64,000 nucleotides of DNA from an uncultured Oscillospiraceae bacterium (GTDB lineage Bacteria; Bacillota; Clostridia; Oscillospirales; Oscillospiraceae). The DNA is taken from contig CAKTPP010000001.1 in NCBI GenBank assembly GCA_934591895.1, positions 1 through 64,000 on the forward strand. The letters run 5' to 3'. The notes beneath the pieces were generated by a model, which saw nothing but the letters and a program-made list of their open reading frames with translations, was not told where the DNA came from and searched no databases. Position 1 is the first letter of the stretch. Each line of letters starts with the position of its first letter. The translations under genes were made by a program, and so were the position numbers. Shown piece after piece: positions 46,345-54,391 of this stretch.

Positions 46345-46434
46345 TCACGGATGATCGGGTGTGCGGTCCGGCGGTGGACACATTCGTCCGCGGCGGATGT
46401 TCACGCGCAGCAGCGCGGGATAGTGCAGACGCAT
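46345..46434 (-). CDS. 29-aa ORF between metI and metQ, possible leader peptide
   Basis: ATG 46434 has an ideal ribosome site (AGGAGG, eight bases upstream), better than those of its neighbours, and the frame runs 29 codons to TGA. The peptide starts MRLHYPALLRVNIRRGRM and is basic, Pro-rich at its end, with one Cys. It begins 16 bp after the metI stop and ends 50 bp before metQ, on the operon strand. It is too small for standard gene finders. It could be a regulatory peptide tuning metQ or an unrecognised small protein. Confidence 0.5.
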   Translation of the reverse strand: MRLHYPALLRVNIRRGRMCPPPDRTPDHP

Positions 46435-46449
46435 GGGCGGTACCTCCTG

Positions 46450-47127
46450 TCAGCTGTGCGCGCGCCGGTCGGTGCGGCGGGCGATGTACATGCCGAATTC
46501 CTGCAGGATCTGCACGATGAGGATGGTCAGCGCCACGCACAGCCAGACGATCTGGTCGTCATACTTCTGATAGCCGTAGGTGATGGCGATCTGGCCGAGG
46601 CCGCCGCCGCCGATCGTGCCGGCCATGGCGGAGTAGCCGAGGATGGTCACGGTGGAGATGACGGCGCCGGTGATGAGCGCGGGCTTCGCCTCGGGGATGA
46701 TGACCTTCCAGATGATGCGGAATGTGGATGCGCCCATGGACTGCGCAGCCTCGATGACGCCGGCGTTGACTTCCTTGGCGGCGGACTCGACCATGCGCGC
46801 CACATACGGGGCGGCGGCGATGACGAGCGTCACGATCACGGCGCGGTTGCCGAGGCTCGTGCCGACGACGAACTTTGCCACCGGCAGCATGGCCACCATG
46901 AGGATGATGAACGGGATGCTGCGCAGAGCGTTGACGATAATGCCGAGCGTGCGGTTGAGCCAGCCGATGGGGTGGATGCCGTCGCGGTCGGTCATGCGCA
47001 GGATGAGGCCGACCGGCAGGCCGATGAGATAGGCAAAGAACGTGGAGATGAGCGTCATGTAAACGGTTTCCCAGATGCCGAGCTGCAGAATGCCGTTCTG
47101 CCAGAGCTTGATGAGTAATTCGGACAT
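46450..47127 (-). CDS. metI: methionine ABC transporter permease
   Basis: A 225-aa permease with five to six membrane helices. The TVYMTLISTFFAYLIGLPVG start and the EAA loop EAAQSMGASTFRIIWKVIIPEA (quoted in part: AAQSMGASTFRIIWKVI) are characteristic of MetI. It is three bases after metN on the minus strand. Confidence 0.97.
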   Translation of the reverse strand: MSELLIKLWQNGILQLGIWETVYMTLISTFFAYLIGLPVGLILRMTDRDGIHPIGWLNRTLGIIVNALRSIPFIILMVAMLPVAKFVVGTSLGNRAVIVTLVIAAAPYVARMVESAAKEVNAGVIEAAQSMGASTFRIIWKVIIPEAKPALITGAVISTVTILGYSAMAGTIGGGGLGQIAITYGYQKYDDQIVWLCVALTILIVQILQEFGMYIARRTDRRAHS

Positions 47128-47130
47128 GGC

Positions 47131-48123
<993 letters not shown>

Positions 48124-48157
48124 GATAGCTTCTCCCTCGCAAATGATTTTTCGGAAA

Positions 48158-48199
48158 CAAAAAACAGAGGCCGGAAGACTCGTTGTCTTCCGGCCTCTG
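48158..48199 (-). terminator. attenuator terminator upstream of metN
   Basis: Perfect 15-bp stem CAGAGGCCGGAAGAC/GTCTTCCGGCCTCTG with a five-base loop, followed by TTTTTTG on the minus strand. It lies 31 bp after the leader peptide stop and 34 bp before metN. Its 5' arm can pair instead with bases in codons 18-20 of the leader (CCGGCTGC with GCAGAGGCCGG, 8 bp and one 3-base bulge), which would be the antiterminator. Confidence 0.85.
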
Positions 48200-48229
48200 C
48201 GGATACGGCTTTGTATGGAAAATCAGCCG

Positions 48230-48346
48230 TTATTGGAAGCGAACACAAGACGAGTCGTATTTTCGAGCACGACGAACCATGCACATGCAGCCGGGCATGT
48301 ACATCATCATAGCCATCATCATGTTGTTCGTCTGAGCAAACTTCAT
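48230..48346 (-). CDS. methionine-rich leader peptide of metNIQ
   Basis: A 38-codon ORF starting ATG 48346, with GGAGA about 11 bases upstream. Ten of the 38 residues are methionine, seven of them in residues 9-17 (MMMAMMMYM), followed by PGCMCM and a basic tail. It begins about 50 bases after a consensus promoter and is followed by a strong terminator and then metN. The arrangement is that of classic amino-acid leader peptides (his, trp, leu), where a ribosome stalled at the codons for the scarce amino acid favours an antiterminator. The product is not expected to have a function of its own. Confidence 0.82.
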   Translation of the reverse strand: MKFAQTNNMMMAMMMYMPGCMCMVRRARKYDSSCVRFQ

Positions 48347-48400
48347 AATACAACGCGTCTCCTTTCGTTCAAAATCACGGTTTCCTGTGGAAACGAGCGC

Positions 48401-48429
48401 AGTATAACGCAGTTTCCTGCGCTTGTCAA
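48401..48429 (-). promoter_or_regulatory. consensus promoter of metNIQ leader transcript
   Basis: TTGACA-17-TATACT on the minus strand. Right after the expected start is a small perfect hairpin (GTTTCC-ACA-GGAAAC, complement of 48380-48394), which may protect the 5' end. Confidence 0.85.
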
Positions 48430-48487
48430 CCCCAAAATCCACAAAAGCGGTATGAAATATGCATTAGAAAAAATAAATGCATCTATT

Positions 48488-49330
48488 CTAAAATTCGATC
48501 GTTTGCGGTGCTATATCGGGATCGTGGCTGCACAGCGACGCCACGCACGCGCCGTCGCGGCTCATGCTGCCGATCCAGTCGAGCGCTTTTCGGGCGCGCA
48601 CGCTGTTTTCGCAGATGCCGGGCACCGTGCCCTCCGCCCATGAGCGGGGGCTTGCAGCGCCGTCGGTATTGAGCAGCACATAGCGGTCTCCGTTCCGGAT
48701 GAGCGCTGCAAACATCCCCTCCGTGTGGCCTGCAATGTGTACGAGGTGTACCGAGTCGTCACCGAAGAGGTCATACGAGCGGCTCTCCGGCCCGATGTGG
48801 TTCACGCGGTACCAGAAGCGCTCCGGCGGCTCGTCGATCCACAGCCTGCGTGAGGTGTAGCGCAGGTTGACGCGGCACGACCAGAAGTATTCCTCCTCCG
48901 GCACGAGCAGACGCTTTGCGCCCCGCACCTCGCTGATGCCGGCGATGTGATCCGGATCAAGGTGGGAAAAGAGCACATAGTCCAGATCCCGCGGCCGGAT
49001 ACCGCGCGCAGCCAGCTGCTCGCCGATCGACTGCCCCGGCGCGACGACGCTGTGCACGAGCGTGTACCATCCGCGGCCGAACATGCGCAGCTGCGCCGCG
49101 CGATCCTCCACTCCGGTCGGGCTCACGGTGCGCGGCAGACCGGCATCGACCAGAAACAGCCCCTTCGGGTGCTCCACAAGATATGCAGACACCGGCAGCC
49201 AGATGCGCGCATCCGCTTTTGTGCGCCGTGCATCGGCCTTTGCCGGCCAGCGCCACTGGCCGCTCGCCGGAAGACCCGGCGCCACGCCGATCCTCCCGCA
49301 GTGCAGAACATGGATCCGGATCCGAGCCAT
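48488..49330 (-). CDS. metallo-beta-lactamase-fold hydrolase (lactonase-like)
   Basis: A 280-aa cytoplasmic metallo-hydrolase. The zinc motif is SHLDPDHIAG (H-x-D-x-D-H, in place of the usual HxHxDH), with later ligands in HIAGHTEGMFAAL and LLNTDGA. The N-terminal YLVEHPKGLFLVDAGLP block resembles the N-acyl-homoserine-lactonase-like group. The first His-x-His is His-Leu-Asp here, so metal binding may differ. GGGAGGGG precedes ATG 49330. A consensus promoter and a palindrome lie upstream. Confidence 0.87.
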   Translation of the reverse strand: MARIRIHVLHCGRIGVAPGLPASGQWRWPAKADARRTKADARIWLPVSAYLVEHPKGLFLVDAGLPRTVSPTGVEDRAAQLRMFGRGWYTLVHSVVAPGQSIGEQLAARGIRPRDLDYVLFSHLDPDHIAGISEVRGAKRLLVPEEEYFWSCRVNLRYTSRRLWIDEPPERFWYRVNHIGPESRSYDLFGDDSVHLVHIAGHTEGMFAALIRNGDRYVLLNTDGAASPRSWAEGTVPGICENSVRARKALDWIGSMSRDGACVASLCSHDPDIAPQTIEF

Positions 49331-49363
49331 TTGCGCTCCCCTCCCGATATTTCCACAAAATTA

Positions 49364-49409
49364 ACCATATGGTCAGCAAAAACATAGCACCGATTGTGTA
49401 AAATGTCAA
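49364..49409 (-). promoter_or_regulatory. promoter and palindromic operator of the lactonase-like gene
   Basis: TTGACA-17-TATGTT on the minus strand (49381-49409). At the expected transcription start lies the palindrome ACCATATGGT (49364-49373), extended to near-symmetric TGACCATATGGTTA, a good candidate repressor site. Confidence 0.65.
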
Positions 49410-49439
49410 CCCCGATGGGAAGATCGGCGGTGTCTTTGC

Positions 49440-49500
49440 TGCATTTTACGGTAAAATGCACATTTGTCTATTGAATTGTGTGTGTGAGATGTGTTACAAT
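49440..49500 (+). promoter_or_regulatory. promoter and upstream palindrome of the 908-aa oxidoreductase gene
   Basis: TTGAAT-18-TACAAT (49471-49500) is the promoter. Ten bases upstream of the -35 is a perfect inverted repeat, TGCATTTTAC and GTAAAATGCA with a single central base (49440-49460), an activator or repressor site. Confidence 0.65.
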
Positions 49501-49570
49501 CCTTGTGCATGAATTCACAAATCAGGGAATGCAACGGAAAACATCTAAGGGGAAGAAAGGAGCCTGAAAC

Positions 49571-52297
49571 ATGGCAAGAGAACTGATCCTGAAACTTGGC
49601 AAGAAGATCACCGACCGTGTGGACGTCAAGCTCGGCATGACCCAGCTCGACGAGACCTCGCCCGAGTACTACGGCCTGGCCAGCGTCGTCACCGACGAGA
49701 TGGCGGAGCTCGCGCTCGCGATGAAGGTGCGCGTCCCGACCACGCCGGCCGAGATCGGCAAGAAGGTGGGCAAGGATCCCGTCTACGTGGAGCAGCTGTT
49801 TGACCAGATGTCCATGATCGGCCTGCTCGAGTACAACTGGGAGAACGCCGACCACCACAAGCAGTGGACGCTGCCGATCTTCGTGCCCGGCTCTGCGGAG
49901 CTGATGAACATGAACCTGCAGCAGGTCGAGGAGCATCCGGAGATCGCGCAGTTTTTCGAGCGCATGGCGTTTCTGCCGCTGACGAAGGTCACCTGCATGG
50001 TGCCTCCCGGAGGCGCCGGCGTCGGCATGCACGTCATCCCGGTCGAGAAGGCCATCCCGGCCACGAACGAGTCGGTCGATGTCGAGCACATCTCCCACTG
50101 GCTGAAGAAGTATGAGGGGCACATCGGCGTCGGCTACTGCTCCTGCCGCAATGCCATGCGCATTCAGGGGCAGGGCTGCGGCGAGCTGCAGGATGAGCTG
50201 TGCATTGCCGTCGGTCAGTTTGCCGACTACTGCCTCGAGACCGGCAAGGGCCGCAGCATCACCTATGAAGAGGCGATCGAGATCCTCCAGCGTGCCGAGG
50301 ACAACGGCTATGTCCACCAGATCACGAACATCGACGGCGAGGACAAGATCTTTGCCATCTGCAACTGTGCGCTCGGCTCCTGCTTCGCGCTGAGAACGAG
50401 CCAGCTGTTCAACACGCCCAATATGTCCGCCTCCGCTTACCGCGCCCATGTCGATGCCGAGAAGTGCGTCGCCTGCGGCAAGTGCGCCGAGGTCTGCCCG
50501 GCCGGCGCCGCCAAGCTCGGCCAGAAACTGTGCACCAAGACCGGACCCGTGGTCTACCCGCAGCAGCCGCTGCCGGACGACAATCACTGGGGCGAGCATA
50601 TGTGGAGCCCGAACTATAAGGACGACAACCAGATCCAGTGCCACGAGTCCGGCACCGCCCCCTGCAAGACCGCCTGCCCGGCGCACATCGCCGTTCAGGG
50701 CTACATCAATCTGGCCGCGCAGGGCCGCTATCTGGACGCGCTCAAGCTCATCAAGCAGGATAACCCGTTCCCGGCCGTCTGCGGCAGCATCTGCAACCGC
50801 CGCTGCGAGGACGCCTGCACCCGCGGCAACGTCGACCGCGCCGTCGCCATCGACGAGATCAAGAAGTTTGTCGCCGAGCAGGAGCTGCAGGCCGACAAGC
50901 GCTATATCCCGAAGGTCATCACCCACCGCGGCATCGCCGATCCGTACCCGGAGAAGATCGCCGTCATCGGCGCGGGTCCGGCCGGCCTGTCCTGCGCCTA
51001 CTATCTGGCGAACATGGGCTATGAGAACGTCACCGTGTTCGATAAAAACGAGGTCCCCGGCGGTATGCTGACCCTCGGCATCCCGAGCTTCCGTCTCGAA
51101 AAGGACGTGGTCAATGCCGAGATCGAGGTGCTCAAGGAGATGGGCGTCCACTTCCGGTGCGGCGTCGAGATCGGCAAGGACATCACCATCGACCAGCTGC
51201 GTGAGCAGGGCTACAAGGGCTTCTATCTGGCCATCGGTGCGCAGAAGAGCGCGCCCATCGGCATCCCGGGCGAGGAGCTCTCCGGCGTGTACGGCGGTGT
51301 GGATTTCCTGCGCAAGGTCAACCTCGGCAAGAAGCCGCGCATCGGCAAAAAGTGCGCCGTCATCGGCGGCGGCAACGTCGCCATGGACGTCTGCCGCACG
51401 GCCATCCGTCTCGGCGCGCAGGACACCTACGTCATCTACCGCCGCAGCCAGGCCGAGATGCCGGCTGACGCGGAGGAGGTCGCCGAGGCTATGGCCGAGG
51501 GCGTGCAGTTCCGCTTCCTGAGCGCTCCGGCCGAGATCCTCGGCGAGAACGGCAAGGTCAAGGCCATCAAGGTCGAGATCATGGAGCTGGGCGAGCCCGA
51601 TGAGAAGGGCCGCCGCAAGCCCGTCGGTACCGGCAAGTTTGAGACCATCGAGGTCACGTCCGTCATCGGCGCCATCGGCCAGCGCGTCGGCCTCGGCCGC
51701 ATTGCGCCCGAGGCCATGGCCTTCAACCGCAACGGCACCGTGCAGGTCGACGGTGTGACGTATCAGACCGCGCAGCCCGACGTCTTTGCCGGCGGCGACG
51801 TGGTCACCGGTCCGAAGTTCGCCATCGACGCGATCGCGGCCGGCCGCGAGGGCGCCGTGTCCCTGCACCGCTTCGTGCATGACGGCCAGAGCCTGACGCT
51901 GGCGCGTGACCCGCGTGCGTTCTTCGAGCTGGACAAGAGCAACGCCGTCCTGCCCATCGACTGCTTCGACGCCCCGGCGCGCCAGACCGTCGCGCACGAC
52001 GCGAGCAAGGCCAAGACATTCTCCAATGACCGCATCACCTTCACCGAGGCGCAGGTCAAGGCGGAGGCATCCCGCTGCCTCGGCTGCGGCGTGTCCGTCG
52101 TCGACCAGAACAAGTGCATCGGCTGCGGCCTGTGCACCACCCGCTGCGAGTTTGACGCGATCCACCTGCAGCGCGATGTGCCGGAGGCCAGCCGCATGTG
52201 GCGCACCGAGGACAAGCTGAAGGCCGTCCTGCCGCACATGATCAAGCGCGCTGCGAAGATCACCATCAAGGACATCAAGGAAAAGTGCGCAAAGTAA
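49571..52297 (+). CDS. multi-domain Fe-S/FAD/NAD(P)H oxidoreductase (GltD-like core)
   Basis: A 908-aa cytoplasmic protein. Residues 1-130 resemble a winged-helix-like domain. A Cys-rich region follows (GYCSCRNAMRIQGQGCG at 189-203, ICNCALGSC near 264-271), then ferredoxin site CVACGKCAEVCPAGA (299-313). The GltD-like core has CKTACPAHI and CGSICNRRCEDAC (4Fe-4S), FAD loop GAGPAGLSCAYYLA and NAD(P)H loop GGGNVAMDVCRTA. A C-terminal ferredoxin site reads CIGCGLCTTRCEFDAI. It should move electrons between NAD(P)H and a low-potential partner. AAGGAG precedes ATG 49571; hypA follows 21 bp later. Confidence 0.88.
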   Translation: MARELILKLGKKITDRVDVKLGMTQLDETSPEYYGLASVVTDEMAELALAMKVRVPTTPAEIGKKVGKDPVYVEQLFDQMSMIGLLEYNWENADHHKQWTLPIFVPGSAELMNMNLQQVEEHPEIAQFFERMAFLPLTKVTCMVPPGGAGVGMHVIPVEKAIPATNESVDVEHISHWLKKYEGHIGVGYCSCRNAMRIQGQGCGELQDELCIAVGQFADYCLETGKGRSITYEEAIEILQRAEDNGYVHQITNIDGEDKIFAICNCALGSCFALRTSQLFNTPNMSASAYRAHVDAEKCVACGKCAEVCPAGAAKLGQKLCTKTGPVVYPQQPLPDDNHWGEHMWSPNYKDDNQIQCHESGTAPCKTACPAHIAVQGYINLAAQGRYLDALKLIKQDNPFPAVCGSICNRRCEDACTRGNVDRAVAIDEIKKFVAEQELQADKRYIPKVITHRGIADPYPEKIAVIGAGPAGLSCAYYLANMGYENVTVFDKNEVPGGMLTLGIPSFRLEKDVVNAEIEVLKEMGVHFRCGVEIGKDITIDQLREQGYKGFYLAIGAQKSAPIGIPGEELSGVYGGVDFLRKVNLGKKPRIGKKCAVIGGGNVAMDVCRTAIRLGAQDTYVIYRRSQAEMPADAEEVAEAMAEGVQFRFLSAPAEILGENGKVKAIKVEIMELGEPDEKGRRKPVGTGKFETIEVTSVIGAIGQRVGLGRIAPEAMAFNRNGTVQVDGVTYQTAQPDVFAGGDVVTGPKFAIDAIAAGREGAVSLHRFVHDGQSLTLARDPRAFFELDKSNAVLPIDCFDAPARQTVAHDASKAKTFSNDRITFTEAQVKAEASRCLGCGVSVVDQNKCIGCGLCTTRCEFDAIHLQRDVPEASRMWRTEDKLKAVLPHMIKRAAKITIKDIKEKCAK

Positions 52298-52318
52298 ACC
52301 CGCCGGAGGAACATACCC

Positions 52319-52663
52319 ATGCATGAACTCGGAACCGTGTTCTATGTCATTCGCGAGGTCGAGCAGGTCGTCGAGGAAAACCACCTGACCAAGGTCGCCA
52401 GCGTCACGCTGGAGATCGGCGAGGTCAGCGGCATCATTCCGTACTATCTGACGGACTGCTGGCAGTGGGCGATCCAGAAATCGCAGTATCTGAAAGAGGC
52501 GCAGCTGAAGATCGAGACGATCCCCGCCGTGACCTTCTGCGAGGACTGCAAGCAGACATATCCCACGGTAAAATACGCGAAGATATGCCCGCACTGTAAG
52601 AGCGAGCATACCTATCTGGTGACAGGCAACGAGTATAACATCAAAGAGATCGAGGCCTGTTAG
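52319..52663 (+). CDS. hypA: HypA/HybF-family nickel/zinc metallochaperone
   Basis: A 114-aa HypA-like protein. The N-terminal MHE that binds nickel is present, as is the zinc site with C74, C77, C90 and C93 (CEDCKQTY then CPHC). HypA delivers nickel for [NiFe]-hydrogenase or urease maturation, but no hypB, hypC-F or hydrogenase gene is in this window. It is cotranscribed with the 908-aa oxidoreductase, so here it may serve that protein or a hydrogenase encoded elsewhere. A two-way terminator follows. Confidence 0.88.
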   Translation: MHELGTVFYVIREVEQVVEENHLTKVASVTLEIGEVSGIIPYYLTDCWQWAIQKSQYLKEAQLKIETIPAVTFCEDCKQTYPTVKYAKICPHCKSEHTYLVTGNEYNIKEIEAC

Positions 52664-52669
52664 CATCCC

Positions 52670-52713
52670 AAAAAAACGAACACGGAGAACGCACCGGCGT
52701 TCTCCGTGTTTTT
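52670..52713. terminator. bidirectional intrinsic terminator
   Basis: Stem AACACGGAGAACGC/GCGTTCTCCGTGTT with an A-run on the left and T-run on the right, between convergent hypA and the SLOG gene. Confidence 0.9.
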
Positions 52714-52722
52714 TGGCATATA

Positions 52723-53244
52723 TCATATTCCGACCGGCGCATGGTCGATCGGCAGCTGAATGATCTCAAGCTTTCGCAGCGCGGCGTATTCGAGCGTGCG
52801 CGCCGTGCCGCCCGGGCGCCCGTCAAAGGCGGCGATGAGGATGCGCGAGGCGTCGACCATGTAGCGGTTGCGGCGCATCATGCAGCCCGGTGTGTATGCC
52901 TGCTGCACGAGCGTCTGATAGTCGCACTGGCGCAGGTCGTAATCATAGCGCGCGCGCAGCTCCGGCCGCCAGCGGTCGGCCTGACCGGAGAAGGGAATGG
53001 CGGCCTCGATCGTGACCTCCGGATGGTGCAGGCGCAGATAGCGCGCGGCGTCGAAGAAAAACAGGTCGCAGCCGTTGGCCATGCCGCAGATGAAGTGGCG
53101 GATCCCGTCGGCATAGACGGCGTCCACGGTGTCATAGATCTGCTGCTGGAGCTTCCGGCAGCGGGGGTCGGATTCGTCGCTGCCCCACGGCAGCTTGTAT
53201 TCACGGTGTCCGGTGAAGCAGCAGGTGTGTTCGCGCTCTGGCAT
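52723..53244 (-). CDS. SLOG-domain protein (DUF1273/YpsA-like)
   Basis: A 173-aa Rossmann-like protein. The start CCFTGHREYKL and the GMANGCDLFFFDAA and IAAFDGRPGGTARTLEYA segments fit the DUF1273/YspA SLOG family, thought to bind a nucleotide-derived ligand and linked to stress or division in Bacillus (YpsA). AAAAGGAGA precedes ATG 53244. It stands alone, convergent with hypA. Confidence 0.88.
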   Translation of the reverse strand: MPEREHTCCFTGHREYKLPWGSDESDPRCRKLQQQIYDTVDAVYADGIRHFICGMANGCDLFFFDAARYLRLHHPEVTIEAAIPFSGQADRWRPELRARYDYDLRQCDYQTLVQQAYTPGCMMRRNRYMVDASRILIAAFDGRPGGTARTLEYAALRKLEIIQLPIDHAPVGI

Positions 53245-53324
53245 GGCGGCAGTCTCCTTTTCGGTGCTGGCATCCATTGTACGCGGCAAAAAAGAGCCTG
53301 TCAAACCTTTCCTGAAAAAAGTGC

Positions 53325-53352
53325 TTGCAATCTTTGGACATTGTGTTATAAT
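53325..53352 (+). promoter_or_regulatory. promoter of FMN riboswitch transcript
   Basis: TTGCAA-16-TATAAT, about 28 bp before the RFN element. Confidence 0.75.
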
Positions 53353-53379
53353 GCAGACAGTCAAACAACTGAATCGAGA

Positions 53380-53491
53380 TGTCTTCGGGGCAGGGTGTAA
53401 TTCCCGACCGGCGGTGACAGTCCGCGAGCCGAATGTGGTTGAATCGGTGCAATTCCGATACCGACAGTATAGTCTGGATGATAGAAGATGT
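53380..53491 (+). promoter_or_regulatory. FMN riboswitch (RFN element)
   Basis: Conserved blocks in order: TCTTCGGGGCAGGGTG, AATTCCCGACCGGCGG, TGACAGTCCGCGAGCC, GGTGCAATTCCGATACCGACAG, and TATAGTCTGGATG with AGAAGA closing helix P1 (the longest block is quoted only as GAATCGGTGCAATTCC). FMN binding is expected to promote termination at the hairpin that follows, switching off the riboflavin transporter. Confidence 0.96.
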
Positions 53492-53516
53492 TACGAACCT
53501 CCATAAGTTCGCAGCG

Positions 53517-53546
53517 CCTGAAGGACATGTTCTTTCAGGTGTTTTT
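53517..53546 (+). terminator. expression-platform terminator of FMN riboswitch
   Basis: Hairpin with arms CCTGAAGGACATG and the matching CATGTTCTTTCAGG region, followed by TGTTTTT, just before the ribosome site of the RibU-type gene. Confidence 0.75.
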
Positions 53547-53568
53547 CATTCCATGGAGGTGCTTTGTC

Positions 53569-54321
53569 ATGTTGAAAGAAAACCTGTCCTTTATCGGTGT
53601 CTGCGCGCTTGTGTTCGCGGCATTGCTCGGCCTTGCGTATCTGTTTGAGCGCACGGTCTGCCACGATCTGCAGCGCCGCAGCCGCAGCCGCAACATCAGC
53701 TATGTGGCCATGTTCTCCGCCCTCGGCGGCGTGCTGATGCTGCTCGAGATCCCGCTGTTTTTCGCGCCCGGCTTCTATAAGATGGACCTGAGCGAGCTGC
53801 CGGTGCTCATGAGCGCGTTCTACCTCGGCCCCGTGGCCGGCGTCATCACGGAGCTGCTCAAGGTGCTGATCAAGCTCCTGCTCAAGGGCACGAGCACAGC
53901 TTTTGTCGGCGACTTTGCCAACTTCGTCGTCGGCTGCACGTTCGTCCTGCCCGCCGCCGTCATCTACCACCACCACAAGACCCGCCGCAGCGCCATCATC
54001 GGCATGGCTGTCGGCACGCTGTGCATGACGGTGTTCGGCAGCCTTTTCAACGCCCTGTACCTGATCCCGAAGTTCGCCGAGCTGTTCCACCTGCCGATCG
54101 ACCAGATCGTCGCCATGGGCACGGCCGTGAACAAGGGCATCACCAGTGTGCCGACGCTTGTGCTGTTCGCCGTCGTCCCGTTCAACCTCATCAAGGGTGT
54201 CGTCGACTCGGCGCTGACGTATCTGCTGTACAAGCGCGTGGAGTTTCTGCTCTTCCCGGAGCTGCGCAAGAAAAACCAGACTCCGCCGGTGCAGGCCAAA
54301 ACGCCCACCCCGCAGCACTGA
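53569..54321 (+). CDS. ribU: ECF transporter S component for riboflavin (RibU type)
   Basis: A 250-aa membrane protein with about six helices. The region ISYVAMFSALGGVLMLLEIP and FYKMDLSELPVLMSAFYLGP match RibU, with the substrate-contact loop before and in helix 4 (quoted in parts). It pairs with a shared ECF ATPase module encoded elsewhere. ATG 53569 has GGAGG nine bases upstream. Regulation by the FMN riboswitch directly upstream supports riboflavin as substrate. A polar tail follows the last helix. Confidence 0.95.
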   Translation: MLKENLSFIGVCALVFAALLGLAYLFERTVCHDLQRRSRSRNISYVAMFSALGGVLMLLEIPLFFAPGFYKMDLSELPVLMSAFYLGPVAGVITELLKVLIKLLLKGTSTAFVGDFANFVVGCTFVLPAAVIYHHHKTRRSAIIGMAVGTLCMTVFGSLFNALYLIPKFAELFHLPIDQIVAMGTAVNKGITSVPTLVLFAVVPFNLIKGVVDSALTYLLYKRVEFLLFPELRKKNQTPPVQAKTPTPQH

Positions 54322-54334
54322 GATCTCACATAAC

Positions 54335-54371
54335 GGCCGCCCGCAGACAGTCAGTCTGCGGGCGGCTTTTC
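54335..54371 (+). terminator. intrinsic terminator
   Basis: Stem GCCGCCCGCAGAC/GTCTGCGGGCGGC followed by TTTTCGTTTT, between convergent ribU and the MATE-like gene. Confidence 0.88.
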
Positions 54372-54391
54372 GTTTTGAGAAGCTGCAGCGT

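Noticed and set aside
48124..48480. SAM riboswitch or T-box upstream of metN
   Set aside because: No S-box or T-box sequence blocks were found; the leader instead contains the Met-rich ORF and a single terminator.
49406..52726. Open frame of over 1,100 codons on the minus strand opposite the 908-aa oxidoreductase gene
   Set aside because: It is a shadow of the high-GC coding strand: the product is His/Asp/Leu-rich without domains, and the plus-strand frame carries all the Fe-S, FAD and NAD(P)H motifs.
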